Origin: Collinsella sp.
Lineage (GTDB): Bacteria; Actinomycetota; Coriobacteriia; Coriobacteriales; Coriobacteriaceae
Direction of reading: 5' to 3'
Assembly (NCBI GenBank): GCA_019414515.1
Contig: DXLX01000018.1
Span: 36,415-100,414 of the forward strand
DNA length: 64,000 nucleotides
The notes under the pieces were generated by a model, which worked only from the letters and a program-made list of their open reading frames with translations, had not been told where the DNA came from and ran no database searches. The translations under genes were made by a program, and so were the position numbers. Each line of letters begins with the position of its first letter. Position 1 is the first letter of the stretch. Shown one piece after another: positions 32,430 through 41,516 of the stretch.

Positions 32430-33176
32430 CTAGGCCTCCTCTACGTTGTCGAGCCCCAGCTCGGCCAGGCTCACGCCGCGCGGACGCTCCTTGGAGCGGC
32501 GCTCGAGCCACTGCACCAGCATGGCGAGCGGAAAGCAGATGATGAAGTACATAAGGCAGCAGACGATGTATCCCTGCAGGTAACCGTACAGACTCACAAA
32601 GTTGTCGGAACGGTACATAAGGTCGCCACCGGCGACAAGCGCCAGCACCGACGTGTTCTTGACCAGGTTGAGCGCCTGGTTACACAGCGGCGGCAAAATG
32701 ATCTTGAACGTCTGGGGCAGCACGATGTACCAGTACGCCTGCGCACGGGTGAAGCCCTGGCTCTGGGCCGCTTCCATCTGACCGCGCGGAACCGCCTCGA
32801 TACCAGTGCGGATGACCTCCGAAATGTAGGCCGCGTGATACAGGCCCACGCCCAAGAAGCCCAGCACGAATGGCGCGATGCGCACCGGCTGGTCGGCACC
32901 GGTTATGGCCTGCAAAAACTGCGGACCGGCCATGTACATAAAGAGCACCTGCACGGGCAACGGGGTGTTCTGGTAAAACTCCACGTACACGCGACTTATG
33001 GCGCGCAGCACGCGCGAACGAGTGGTAGAGAACACGCCCAGCAGCGTGCCCAGCACCAGCGACAGCAGCAGACCGGCAACGACCACCTGCAGCGTCACGC
33101 CAAAGCCCTCCCAGAAGGGCCCCATGTTTTGAAATGTCGTCGACCAACGGTCGGCGTCAAATAATCCTTCGAGCAT
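32430..33176 (-). CDS. Polar amino acid ABC transporter permease 1
   Basis: The 248-aa permease starts at the ATG at 33176 (AAGGAAGGA upstream), just downstream of the binding-protein stop. It has the same family coupling loop, EVIRTGIEAVPRGQMEAAQS followed by GFTRAQAYWYIVLPQ, in its second half, and FYQNTPLPVQVLFMY in an early loop. With the second permease it forms the heterodimeric membrane channel. The substrate is a polar amino acid by family, not further resolved. Confidence 0.92.
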   Translation of the reverse strand: MLEGLFDADRWSTTFQNMGPFWEGFGVTLQVVVAGLLLSLVLGTLLGVFSTTRSRVLRAISRVYVEFYQNTPLPVQVLFMYMAGPQFLQAITGADQPVRIAPFVLGFLGVGLYHAAYISEVIRTGIEAVPRGQMEAAQSQGFTRAQAYWYIVLPQTFKIILPPLCNQALNLVKNTSVLALVAGGDLMYRSDNFVSLYGYLQGYIVCCLMYFIICFPLAMLVQWLERRSKERPRGVSLAELGLDNVEEA

Positions 33177-33201
33177 TTGATTCCTTCCTTGGACGATGCG
33201 C

Positions 33202-34077
33202 CTATACAAGACCCCAGGTCTTGACCTCTTGGTCGAGCCAGCCGTCGGCCAGGCGATCGCAAATCACCTGATCGACCACGGCCGAAAGGTCGCAGCCCTT
33301 CTTGGTCGCCACGCCGTAGCCCTGCTCGCCAAACTTGACCTCGGGCTGCAGCAGCTCAACGGTCTCGTTCATGTAACCGGCCAGCGTGGAGCGGTCCATG
33401 GCAAAGACGTCGATATTGCCGGCGTCGAGCGAACTCTTGATGATGGGGTAGCCGCTAAAGGCCCTAAACTCGGGCTTGCAGCTAAAGCCGTTGTCCTTGA
33501 TCATCTGCTCGATCAGGCCCTGCGTGGTGGCACCCTGGCTTACGCCAATGACCTTGCCGTCCAGGTCCTCAATCGAGGTAAAACCCGAGCGCTTCTTGAC
33601 CATGAGTCCCACGTAGTCGGTGCGGTACGGCGTCGAGAAATCCCAGCTCTTCTTGCGCTCGTCGGTGATGGTGTAGGTCGCCGCGACCACGTCGAGTTGG
33701 CCGTTATCGATCAGCGGACCGCGCGTCTTGGGCGTTACGTCGGTAAACTCGACAAGTTCCTGGGCACGGGCCTCCTTGTAGCTCACGCCAAAGACGGCAG
33801 CGGCGATCTGGTAGCACAAATCGACTTCCATGCCCTCAAAGCGACCCTTGGCAGTGTCGTAATATCCATAGCCGGGAACGTCCTTCTTAACGCCGGCATT
33901 CAGATGGCCACGCGACTTGATAGCCGCAAGCTTAGACCCCTTGTCGGAGCCCTCGCCGCTGGTGGAGTTACCGCAACCGGTAAGCGCGGTCCCCGTCAGC
34001 GCAAGCATGCCGGCGCCAGCCAGCTGCAAAAAATGACGGCGCGACACGGCCGCCCTCGTCATATCCGTCATGTCCAT
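33202..34077 (-). CDS. Amino acid ABC transporter substrate-binding lipoprotein
   Basis: The 291-aa exported protein has an N-terminus with both a twin-arginine-like motif (SRRHFLQLAGAGM) and a lipobox (LTGC), predicting a membrane-anchored lipoprotein outside the cell. The SBP_bac_3 fold is visible in GYGYYDTAKGRFEGMEVDLC, DVVAATYTITDERKKSWDFS and KVIGVSQGATTQGLI. I chose the ATG at 34077; a GTG at 34080 is adjacent. It lies between the ATPase and permease genes. The double Tat/Lipo signal is unusual but known in Actinomycetota. Confidence 0.9.
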   Translation of the reverse strand: MDMTDMTRAAVSRRHFLQLAGAGMLALTGTALTGCGNSTSGEGSDKGSKLAAIKSRGHLNAGVKKDVPGYGYYDTAKGRFEGMEVDLCYQIAAAVFGVSYKEARAQELVEFTDVTPKTRGPLIDNGQLDVVAATYTITDERKKSWDFSTPYRTDYVGLMVKKRSGFTSIEDLDGKVIGVSQGATTQGLIEQMIKDNGFSCKPEFRAFSGYPIIKSSLDAGNIDVFAMDRSTLAGYMNETVELLQPEVKFGEQGYGVATKKGCDLSAVVDQVICDRLADGWLDQEVKTWGLV

Positions 34078-34085
34078 CACCGCGC

Positions 34086-34817
34086 CTAGTGCAGAATCTT
34101 GGACAGGAACTCGCGGCAGCGCGGGTTCTCGGGGTTATCAAAGAAGTGCTCGGGCGTGCCCTCCTCCAGGATGCGGCCGTCCTCCATAAAGATGACGCGG
34201 TCGGCCACCTGGCGTGCAAAGCCCATCTCGTGCGTCACGCAGATCATAGTGATGTCCTCCTGCGCAAGCTCAATCATAACGTCCAGAACCTCCTGGACCA
34301 TCTCGGGGTCGAGCGCCGAGGTCGGCTCGTCAAACAGGATGATGGGCTGCTTGGTGCACAGGGCACGGGCGATGGCGATGCGCTGCTGCTGACCACCCGA
34401 GAGATTCTGCGGATACTCGCCGGCCTTATGCGCCATGCCGACGCGCTTGAGCGCGGCGATGGCGATCTCGGTCGCCTCCTCTTTGCTCTTCTTTTGCAGC
34501 TTGATGGGCGCGAGCGTCAGGTTGCCCAGCACCGTCATGTTGGGATACAGGTTGAACTGCTGAAACACCATGGAGCTATACTTGCGAGCCATCTCCAGGT
34601 GATTCTTTTTGGTGAGCGGCGTACCGTCGATGATGACCTCGCCCGACGTGGGCTCCTCCAGATAATCGACGCAACGGATGAGCGTCGACTTACCCGAACC
34701 GGAAGGCCCGATCATTACGAGCTTCTCGCCGCGCTTGACGGTGAGATTGATATCTTTGAGCACATGCAGGTCGCCAAAGTACTTGTTGAGATGCTTGATC
34801 TCGATCATGTCTGCCAT
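34086..34817 (-). CDS. Polar amino acid ABC transporter ATP-binding protein (GlnQ-like)
   Basis: The 243-aa ATPase opens the operon. Walker A GPSGSGKST (about 37-45), Q-loop FQQFNLYPNMTVLGN, signature LSGGQQQRIAIARAL, Walker B IILFDEPTSALDPEM and the switch His in CVTHEMGFAR are all intact. It energises uptake through the two permeases downstream. GGGAAGGGA precedes the start. No regulatory site was recognised in the 270 bp upstream beyond the palindrome at 34934. Confidence 0.94.
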   Translation of the reverse strand: MADMIEIKHLNKYFGDLHVLKDINLTVKRGEKLVMIGPSGSGKSTLIRCVDYLEEPTSGEVIIDGTPLTKKNHLEMARKYSSMVFQQFNLYPNMTVLGNLTLAPIKLQKKSKEEATEIAIAALKRVGMAHKAGEYPQNLSGGQQQRIAIARALCTKQPIILFDEPTSALDPEMVQEVLDVMIELAQEDITMICVTHEMGFARQVADRVIFMEDGRILEEGTPEHFFDNPENPRCREFLSKILH

Positions 34818-34933
34818 GAATGTCCCTTCCCTGCGTTTACACGAGTTGAACTATTGTACGGAAAGAACCGCGTTTCCGCAGCCCACACTACATTCCCGTA
34901 AAGAACCCGCAACCTTCCACCTGCTCGTTGGCG

Positions 34934-35000
34934 CTCATTGGGGACAGGCTTAAATGAGTACCTGCTCATTGGGCACTCATTTAAGCCTGTCCCCAATGAG
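34934..35000. repeat. 26-bp perfect inverted repeat of GGGACAG type
   Basis: CTCATTGGGGACAGG and further bases (34934-34959) are perfectly inverted at 34975-35000 around a 15-nt spacer that itself repeats GCTCATTGGG. The palindrome lies between the amino acid operon and the yqeY-like gene. Confidence 0.9.
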
Positions 35001-35102
35001 TGCCCAATGACCAGCCAGGGGAGGCGCCCTTCATCGGCCAACAAAAAGGGCGCGACCGCAATGGTCACGTCCCCTTAACATCAACTATGTACCGCTCGGC
35101 CC

Positions 35103-35546
35103 TTACGCAAGCTTTGCGCCAACAATCTTGGCAGCCGCAGGCTTGTCGAAGTTGCCGCCGGTGGCCTTGCCGAGCGCACCCATAACCTGGCCCATCTGCT
35201 TCTTGGACGTGGCGCCCAGCTCGGCGATGACCTGCTCGATCAGGGCCTCGAGCTCCTCGCCCGAAACCTGCGCGGGCAGCAGACTTTCCAGAATCTTGAC
35301 CTGCTCGGTCAGGTTGTCGGTACGCTCCTGGTCGGTACCGGCCTTGATGGACATCTCCAGCGTCTCGCTCGTCTGCTTAATCAGACGCTTGATCATGCTG
35401 TTGACGTCCTCCTCGGTCACATCGCGGCGCTCGTTAACCTCGATATTCTTCACCTCGGCCTTAACCTGGCGAATGATGGACAGGCGAACCTTGTCCTTGG
35501 CCTTCATGGCCGCGATCATTTCCTTCTGCAGCTCTTCGTTGGTCAT
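35103..35546 (-). CDS. GatB/YqeY domain protein
   Basis: The 147-aa protein starts at the ATG at 35546 with GAGAGG 8 nt upstream. It matches the YqeY family along its whole length: AMKAKDKVRLSIIRQVKAEV, LTEQVKILESLLPAQVSGEE, and C-terminal KKQMGQVMGALGKATGGNFD. This domain forms the tRNA-contacting tail of GatB amidotransferase. The free-standing form has no firmly established biochemical role and may interact with tRNA. A short gap separates it from the foldase gene, possibly in one transcript. Confidence 0.88.
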   Translation of the reverse strand: MTNEELQKEMIAAMKAKDKVRLSIIRQVKAEVKNIEVNERRDVTEEDVNSMIKRLIKQTSETLEMSIKAGTDQERTDNLTEQVKILESLLPAQVSGEELEALIEQVIAELGATSKKQMGQVMGALGKATGGNFDKPAAAKIVGAKLA

Positions 35547-35600
35547 CTGCAAATCCTCTCTAATAGCGTGGGCGGCACTCGCGCGAGCACCGCCCCATGA

Positions 35601-36821
35601 TTACTCAGTCGTCGACGAATCGTCGGTCGAACTCTTGGTGACGCCCTTCAGGCTGACGTTGTATGGCACGTCTTTGGGCATGGGATTAACGGTGATGTCG
35701 GCATCCTTCTTGTACTGCTCTAGCCACTCGCTGTACGCGGTGCTGGCCGCCTGCGTCTTCACCACGTTGGAGACATACTTCTTGATGTCCTTGGGCACCT
35801 GGTTGATGTCATCAACCTGATTATCGACATGGAAGTAGTCGGTGCACTTGATGATGTGGTAGCCATAGGTCGACTCGACGACTTCGCTCACGTCGCCCTT
35901 GTTGAGTCCCTCGAGCGCCGTCTGGTAGCTGTCGACGAAAGTGGTGAGCTTATCCCAGCCCACATCGCCCTTCTTCTCCTTGGAACCGGTGTCCTCGGAG
36001 TACTGCTCAACGGCGTCCTCAAAGCTCAGCTCACCGGAGTTGATCTTGTCCAGGCACTCCTGCGCCTTGGCCTTGGCGGCAGCCTTGTCCTCGTCGGAAG
36101 CGTCGGAATCAACCTTGATCAGGATGTTCGACGAGCGGCGGGCGTCGTTGTAGCTGGACAGGTTTTCGTTGATGTAATCGACAATCTCGCTGTCCTTGGG
36201 CTTGCTCGTGGGCGCGACGGCATCCTTGAGTTTCTGCTGCGCCAGACTCTCCTTGAGTGAGTCCTTGTAGGTGTCCTCGGTATAGCCGTAGGTCTTGAGG
36301 GTCTTCTTAAAGGCCTTGGCACCGCCCGCGCTCTTGCACGCGTCCTTCCAAGCCTTCTCGACCTCCTCGTCCGACACCGTCACGCCGTTCTCCTTCTGTG
36401 CCTGTTGAAGCAGAATCTGCTGCGTGTAGGAGTCGATGAGTTGCTTGCGGTACTTCTTGGGCGTGAGGTCGTTGTCAACCAGATACTGCGCCCAATCCTT
36501 ATCCTTGGTGTAGCCGTTGGACGTGCGCATGCTCATGATCTGCTTGGTCACGGTGTCCTCGGTGAGGTTGGTGCCGTTGATAGTTGCAGCAACACCGCCG
36601 GTCAGCTTGTAGCCCGAGGTGTCCTCGGCCTGCGACATAAGGCCGGAGCACGCCATCGCCGAGACGGAAAGCAGCATCGCCAGCACGCCGATGACCACCA
36701 GGACGATCTTGACGGTCTTAGACACGTACGTCTTGCGCTGCTTCTTGCGAGAGCTGGAGGCAGCGCGGGCCTGCTGCTCGGGCGTCGGCGCGGCCTCGGA
36801 GTTCTTTTTCTTATTTGCCAT
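35601..36821 (-). CDS. Membrane-anchored peptidyl-prolyl isomerase/foldase (PrsA/SurA-like)
   Basis: The 406-aa protein starts at the ATG at 36821 (AAAGG upstream). A basic cytoplasmic N-terminus of about 35 residues precedes one membrane span (TVKIVLVVIGVLAMLLSVSA), so most of the protein lies outside the membrane. A SurA-N-like helical region (about 75-200) is followed by a parvulin domain at about 215-345. That domain has RRSSNILIKVD, AKAQECLDKINSGELSFEDA, KKGDVGWDKLTTF and YGYHIIKCTDYF. It would help exported proteins fold, including the surface proteins encoded nearby. The C-terminal tail is Ser/Thr/Asp-rich. Confidence 0.9.
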   Translation of the reverse strand: MANKKKNSEAAPTPEQQARAASSSRKKQRKTYVSKTVKIVLVVIGVLAMLLSVSAMACSGLMSQAEDTSGYKLTGGVAATINGTNLTEDTVTKQIMSMRTSNGYTKDKDWAQYLVDNDLTPKKYRKQLIDSYTQQILLQQAQKENGVTVSDEEVEKAWKDACKSAGGAKAFKKTLKTYGYTEDTYKDSLKESLAQQKLKDAVAPTSKPKDSEIVDYINENLSSYNDARRSSNILIKVDSDASDEDKAAAKAKAQECLDKINSGELSFEDAVEQYSEDTGSKEKKGDVGWDKLTTFVDSYQTALEGLNKGDVSEVVESTYGYHIIKCTDYFHVDNQVDDINQVPKDIKKYVSNVVKTQAASTAYSEWLEQYKKDADITVNPMPKDVPYNVSLKGVTKSSTDDSSTTE

Positions 36822-36889
36822 AGTTGGCCTTTCGCATAACGAATCGAACAAACGCCATTGTGTCACAACGCAGCCCCCGCGGCACGCTT

Positions 36890-36981
36890 GGTGCATTGGG
36901 GACAGGTTAATCTGCACCATTTTGGTGCAAAGGGGACAGCTCTGGCAGCCGGCAGTTAGGGACAGTCCCCAAGTGCCGGCT
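36890..36981. repeat. Cluster of GGGACAG hairpins
   Basis: Several short inverted repeats follow one another: GGTGCA with TGCACC-type pairs around GGGGACAGG (about 36890-36930), and AGCCGGCA (36947-36954) with TGCCGGCT (36974-36981) enclosing GGGACAGTCCC. The cluster lies between the foldase and the PTS IIA genes. Confidence 0.65.
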
Positions 36982-36991
36982 CAGCCCCACC

Positions 36992-37456
36992 TTAGAAGTG
37001 ACGGCGGATGGCGTCGACCATGCCCTGGGGCGTGGTCTGGCCGAGCACGTCGGCTGCGGCATCGGCGTCCATAAAGATGTTCATGAGCGCCTGAAGGGCC
37101 TCGACCTGGCCGCCCGGCTCGACGATGCCCAGATTGATGACGATCTGCGCCGGCACCGGAGCGCCCATGCCAGCCATAGTGTTAAATGTCACGGGCGCGG
37201 CGGGCTTCACCACCGCGATATAGGGCTTGGCCACAAACCCCGGATCGGTATGCGGAATGGCAATGTTTGCCGCCGGCATGGCAAGACCCGTAGGGTAGGC
37301 ATCCTCGCGCGTGCGAACGGCGTCGAGCCAACCGTCGACAATGTAGCCGCGCGGGGCAAGCTCGCCCTCAAGCCGCGCAAACACCTCGCCCGGCGTCGCA
37401 CACTCCCAATCAAAAAACACCAGCTCAGGCGTAAACAGCGCTTCGTTATCCGCCAT
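36992..37456 (-). CDS. Orphan PTS EIIA component, fructose/mannitol class
   Basis: The 154-aa protein of the PTS EIIA type-2 domain carries the phospho-acceptor His69 in AIPHTDP, and the ends VINLGIVEPGGQVEALQALM and VDAIRRHF fit the family. It receives phosphate from HPr and passes it to a IIB domain. No IIB or IIC gene is adjacent, so it serves a transporter elsewhere or acts as a regulatory IIA. It is not the missing mannose-type IIA of the cluster at 48091-50202, which belongs to a different fold. The start has GAGAGGTGA upstream. Confidence 0.85.
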   Translation of the reverse strand: MADNEALFTPELVFFDWECATPGEVFARLEGELAPRGYIVDGWLDAVRTREDAYPTGLAMPAANIAIPHTDPGFVAKPYIAVVKPAAPVTFNTMAGMGAPVPAQIVINLGIVEPGGQVEALQALMNIFMDADAAADVLGQTTPQGMVDAIRRHF

Positions 37457-37474
37457 ACGCTCACCTCTCTCATC

Positions 37475-37530
37475 TAGTCACCTGGGACGTTCTTAAACGA
37501 CTAGTCGTTAAAGAACGTCGCAGGTGACTA
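37475..37530. repeat. 56-bp near-perfect palindrome without loop
   Basis: The two 28-bp halves meet at CTAG (37501) and differ at only two symmetric positions. The outer part reads TAGTCACCTG and the inner GTTCTT and ACGACTAGTCGT. It lies 19 bp upstream of the PTS IIA start and beyond the purN terminator. Confidence 0.9.
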
Positions 37531-37537
37531 CCCAAAA

Positions 37538-37580
37538 CAAAGGGTGGCCACGTGCGCCTTGGCGCCAATGACCACCCTGA
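37538..37580 (-). terminator. Terminator of the purF-M-N run
   Basis: On the minus strand AGGGTGGTCA pairs with TGGCCACCCT, with an inner GGCGC/GCGCC pairing. It is followed by TTGTTTTGGG, about 30 bp after the purN stop. Confidence 0.8.
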
Positions 37581-37608
37581 CTACTCGGCTAAATTGTACT
37601 GTGCGCCA

Positions 37609-38310
37609 CTAGCCGCGAGGCGCATCAATTGCGACCTTGCCGCTCTCCAGCACGTGAACGCGACCGTCGGCGAGCATTTGCACGACCTCGGGATACAGCA
37701 CATGCTCGATCGCGTGGATGTGCTCCTCGAGTGTGTCGACGTCCCAGCCCTCCTCGACAGCCAGTGCACGCTGGGCGATGATGGGGCCGTTGTCGTAAAT
37801 CTCGTTGGCAAAGTGCACGGTCACGCCGGTCACCTTGACGCCGCGAGCAAACGCATCGTCAATCGCATGGGCGCCGGTAAAGCTCGGCAGCAATGCCGGA
37901 TGCAGGTTGACCACGCGATTGGGAAACGCTGCCAGCAGCGGCGTGTGCACCATGCGCATATAGCCGGCCATGACCACATATTCGCAGCCGCGCTCGAGCA
38001 GCTCATGCGCAATGATCTCGTCAGCCGCGATGGGATCGGCATAGACATCCTTGGACAGCGTGAGTGTCTGGATGCCCGCACGCTCGGCACGCTGCAGGCC
38101 CTTGGCCGAAGGACGGCTCGACACCACAAGTTCAATCGAGGCGTTGAGCTTGCCGGCGGCGATCAGGTCGATCAGCGCCTGCAGGTTGGTACCCGAACCG
38201 CTGATAAGCACGCCAATCTTAAGCGGCTCGGCCGTATCGGTGCCGGTCGGACGGGTGTAGGGTACAAAGCCTAGGCCCTCGGCAGCAACCATCTGCTCGT
38301 TAGCGCTCAT
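37609..38310 (-). CDS. purN: Phosphoribosylglycinamide formyltransferase
   Basis: PurN transfers a formyl group from 10-formyl-THF to GAR. The protein has 233 aa from the ATG at 38310, which lies 11 nt inside the end of purM. KIGVLISGSGTNLQALIDLI is the N-terminal phosphate-binding start. Active-site residues are seen in VVNLHPALLPSFTGAHAIDD and GVTVHFANEIYDNGPIIAQ (Asn/His/Asp triad). About 28 residues precede the conserved start, slightly longer than usual. It forms an operon with purM. Confidence 0.95.
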   Translation of the reverse strand: MSANEQMVAAEGLGFVPYTRPTGTDTAEPLKIGVLISGSGTNLQALIDLIAAGKLNASIELVVSSRPSAKGLQRAERAGIQTLTLSKDVYADPIAADEIIAHELLERGCEYVVMAGYMRMVHTPLLAAFPNRVVNLHPALLPSFTGAHAIDDAFARGVKVTGVTVHFANEIYDNGPIIAQRALAVEEGWDVDTLEEHIHAIEHVLYPEVVQMLADGRVHVLESGKVAIDAPRG

Positions 38311-39403
38311 CGGAGTACACGACCTTACCGGAGCCCTCGACGCACTCACCCACGCGGAACGGCTTCTCGCCTAGCGCGACCAGAGCCTCGGTCACGGCAG
38401 CCTCGTCCTCGGGGGCGACGATCAGGCACAGGCCGACGCCCATGTTGAAGGTCTTGCATGCCTCGTTGGGCGCGAGCTCGGCCTGACGCGACACGTAGGT
38501 GATGACGGGCGGAACGTCCCAGCCCATCTCGGCGCCGTTGCGGGTGACCACGGCGTCGACGTCGTCGGCGAGCGCACGGTTGAGGTTCTCGGTGATACCG
38601 CCGCCGGTGATGTGGGCGATGGCGTGCACGTTAGCGCCGCCGCGCAGCAGCTCCAGAATCGGCTTGACGTAGATGCGCGTAGGGGCCAGCAGAGCATCGG
38701 CCAGCGAAGCACCGCCGAGCTCCTCGAGCGGACGGCTCAGTTCCTCGGCCTTAGCGGCGGCCTCGGGCGTGCCCGGCTTGATGCCGTCGACACCGATGAC
38801 CTTGCGCACGAGTGAGTATCCGTTGGAGTGCACGCCGGTGGAGGGCAGGCCCAGGATCACATCGCCGGGGCGAACGTTCGCGGGGTCGAGCATCTTGGGA
38901 CGATCGACAACACCCACGGTAAAGCCGGCGAGGTCGTAATCGGCGGGGGCCATGACGCCCGGGTGCTCGGCCATCTCGCCGCCCACGAGCGCGCAGCCCG
39001 CGAGCTTGCAGCCGTCGGCCACGCCCTTGATGATCTTTGCCATGTGCTCGGCCTCAATGTGACCGATGGCAACGTAATCCAGGAAGAACAGCGGCTCGGC
39101 GCCCGAAGCCAAAATGTCATTGACGCACATGGCGACCAAGTCCTGGCCCACCGTCTCGTGACGGTCCATGATCTGGGCGAGCACGAGCTTGGTGCCCACG
39201 CCGTCGGTGCCGCTGATCAGGATCGGGTCTTCCATATCCTTGAGCGCGGCAGCCGAGAACAGGCCACCAAAGCCACCGATGCCGCCGATAACCTCGGGGC
39301 GGTTGGTGTCCTTGACCATCTGCTTAATAGCGTCGACGGCGCGGCCACCCTCGGCGGTATCGACGCCGGCGTCCTCATACGTCACATGCTTGCTGTCGCT
39401 CAT
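38300..39403 (-). CDS. purM: Phosphoribosylformylglycinamidine cyclo-ligase
   Basis: PurM closes the imidazole ring to give AIR using ATP. In 367 aa: TYEDAGVDTAEGGRAVDAIK at the N-terminus, GGFGGLF, SGTDGVGTKL, AMCVNDILASGAEPLFFLDY, GGEMAEHPG, GLPSTGVHSNGYSLVRKV and HITGGGITENLNRAL. Length and order are normal for the family. The start has AGAGGAAGG upstream, and purN overlaps its 3' end. Confidence 0.96.
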   Translation of the reverse strand: MSDSKHVTYEDAGVDTAEGGRAVDAIKQMVKDTNRPEVIGGIGGFGGLFSAAALKDMEDPILISGTDGVGTKLVLAQIMDRHETVGQDLVAMCVNDILASGAEPLFFLDYVAIGHIEAEHMAKIIKGVADGCKLAGCALVGGEMAEHPGVMAPADYDLAGFTVGVVDRPKMLDPANVRPGDVILGLPSTGVHSNGYSLVRKVIGVDGIKPGTPEAAAKAEELSRPLEELGGASLADALLAPTRIYVKPILELLRGGANVHAIAHITGGGITENLNRALADDVDAVVTRNGAEMGWDVPPVITYVSRQAELAPNEACKTFNMGVGLCLIVAPEDEAAVTEALVALGEKPFRVGECVEGSGKVVYSDER

Positions 39404-39520
39404 CTGAGCCTTCCTCTCCCACTACCGTGGCGCCGCGCGGGCGCCAAACGGTGCTCATAGTTGCGTTCATTTCGGCGCGCGCCATAACAGCACGCGCCGT
39501 CATATCAACAAAACAGCAGG

Positions 39521-39563
39521 TAAAACCTACCAGAATAAACCTGTCCCTAAATGGCAGATTTTA
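39521..39563. repeat. GGGACAGG-type repeat at the purF stop
   Basis: TAAAACCTACCA and TGGCAGATTTTA face each other around AATAAACCTGTCCC. The sequence is a third copy of the family seen twice at 17381-17557, here overlapping the end of purF. Confidence 0.75.
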
Positions 39564-41231
39564 GGCCTCGCCGTGCTCCTCTTCCCAGCTGCGGTCGTCG
39601 TATTTCTCGACCACGGCGTCGTCGTCAAAGTGCAACGGCTTGTCCAGGTTGCGGGGCTTAAAGCCCTCCATGAACTTGTCGCGGCCAAAGCTCTCGGGAA
39701 TCGCTACGGGGTAGCGTCCGGTAAAGCACGCATCGCAGTAACCGCCCTTGGGCATGACCTTAAGCAGGCCCTCAACCGAAAGGAAGGCCAGCGAATCGGC
39801 GCCAATGTACTCGCAGATCTCATCGACCGTCTTGTTGGCGCTGATAAGCTGCGACTGCACGTCGGTATCGATACCGTAGAAGCACGGCCAGATGACCTCG
39901 GGCGAGTTGATGCGGATATGAATCTCCTTGGCGCCGGCGTTGCGCAGCATCTTGACGAGCTGCACCATGGTGGTGCCGCGGACGATGGAGTCGTCGATGA
40001 CGACCAGGCGCTTGCCCTCGATGTTGTCGCGCAGCGGGTTGAGTTTCATACGCACGCCCATGGCGCGCAACTCCTGCGTAGGCTCGATAAACGTGCGGCC
40101 CACGTAACGGTTCTTGATAAGGCCCTCGCCAAAGGGAATGCCGCTCTCGTGCGAATACCCCTCCGCGGGCGGCAGGCCGGAGTCAGGCACGCCGATGACC
40201 AGGTCGGCCTCGACGGGCTCCTCATGTGCCAGCTGACGACCCATGTCGTAACGGCAGGCGTAGACGCTCTTGCCGTTCATGATGGAATCGGGGCGGGCGA
40301 AGTAGACCTGCTCAAAGATGCAGTTAGCAGGCTCTTCGGCAGCGGGCACACCCTGCTCGGACACAAGGCCCTCGGCGCTGATGCGCAAAATCTCACCGGG
40401 ACGGACGTCGCGGACGTACTCGGCGCCCACAATGTCGAGCGCACAAGTCTCGGAGGCGACGACCCAGCCGCCGGCGCGGGTGACACGGGTGGTGGCGTCG
40501 ACCGTCGCGGCGCCGTCCTGCGACGGCAGCTTCGAAACGGATGCGGCATCGGCCTGGTCCAGGCCCTCGTCCACCAGCTTGCCCAGCACGAGCGGGCGAA
40601 TGCCGTGCGGATCGCGGAATGCATAGAGCGCCTGCTCGTTGATGAGCGTCATGGCGTAGCCGCCACGCACGAGCTCCATGGTCTTGCGAATGCCCTCGCG
40701 CAGATGGCCTGTACGCTGAGTAAAGTAGCCGATGAGTTTGGTCGCGACCTCGGAATCCGAGTTGGAGAGGAACGGCACGCCCAGCTCGATCAGCTGGCGG
40801 CGCAGCTCGTCGGTGTTGACGAGGGTGCCGTTGTGCGCGAGCGCGATAATGACGCTATTGATGGTAGAGAGGTGCGGCTGAGAGGCTTCCCAGCTCTTGG
40901 CGCCGGCGGTGCCATAGCGCACATGACCCACGGCCAGCTGACCGGAGAGCGTCGATAAGTCGGCATTGGAGAACACGCGGTCGAGCAGGCCCAGGTCCTT
41001 GCGGACCATAACCGTACCGCCGTCACCAACAGCGATTCCCGCCGATTCTTGGCCACGGTGCTGCAGTGCACGCAGGCCAAAGTACGTCAGTCGAGCCACG
41101 TCACGATCGGGCGCCCACACACCAAAAACGCCGCATTCCTCATGCAGCTGGTCGGAGTCCGGATCATACGTCGACATGGCGTTCACCTGTCCCGCGGCGC
41201 GCTCGGCCGCGCGGATGGTTTCTTGAGACAT
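39561..41231 (-). CDS. purF: Amidophosphoribosyltransferase
   Basis: PurF commits PRPP to purine synthesis. The 556-aa protein resembles the B. subtilis type. A propeptide of 32 residues would be removed to expose the nucleophile Cys33 in EECGVFGVW. Four Cys fit the [4Fe-4S] ligands: one in ANCIFEQVYF, one in WPCFYGIDTD, and two in GYCDACFTG. The PRPP loop VVIDDSIVRGTTMVQLV is intact. An insert of about 30 residues (DEGLDQADAASVSKL onward, about 220-250) in the glutaminase domain is longer than usual. An ATG 18 codons in would shorten the propeptide, but the first ATG has GAGGGG upstream. Purine-nucleotide feedback is expected from the family. Confidence 0.96.
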   Translation of the reverse strand: MSQETIRAAERAAGQVNAMSTYDPDSDQLHEECGVFGVWAPDRDVARLTYFGLRALQHRGQESAGIAVGDGGTVMVRKDLGLLDRVFSNADLSTLSGQLAVGHVRYGTAGAKSWEASQPHLSTINSVIIALAHNGTLVNTDELRRQLIELGVPFLSNSDSEVATKLIGYFTQRTGHLREGIRKTMELVRGGYAMTLINEQALYAFRDPHGIRPLVLGKLVDEGLDQADAASVSKLPSQDGAATVDATTRVTRAGGWVVASETCALDIVGAEYVRDVRPGEILRISAEGLVSEQGVPAAEEPANCIFEQVYFARPDSIMNGKSVYACRYDMGRQLAHEEPVEADLVIGVPDSGLPPAEGYSHESGIPFGEGLIKNRYVGRTFIEPTQELRAMGVRMKLNPLRDNIEGKRLVVIDDSIVRGTTMVQLVKMLRNAGAKEIHIRINSPEVIWPCFYGIDTDVQSQLISANKTVDEICEYIGADSLAFLSVEGLLKVMPKGGYCDACFTGRYPVAIPESFGRDKFMEGFKPRNLDKPLHFDDDAVVEKYDDRSWEEEHGEA

Positions 41232-41516
41232 GGCATCCCCTCAGAGCCTCGTATTTTGGCGTTACCCGCCTTATTATACGCACGGCGCGACGCGCTCCCC
41301 AGCGCATGAGCAGCGCTTTTTAAAAGCCCACCGAGCTAATAATCCGTTTTGCGGCCAAACATTTTATTGGTCTGCCCAGTGCAAGCGCCCGCGCCCCCAT
41401 ATGGCCGCCGCGTCCACCGTTGGGGATTGCAAAGTTGCAATTGGGACGTTCGTCCTGTCTTTTAGCAGGTCGGCGGCGTATCCTAGTAACCTAGGACAAA
41501 GCGAGAAAGGTTCTGT

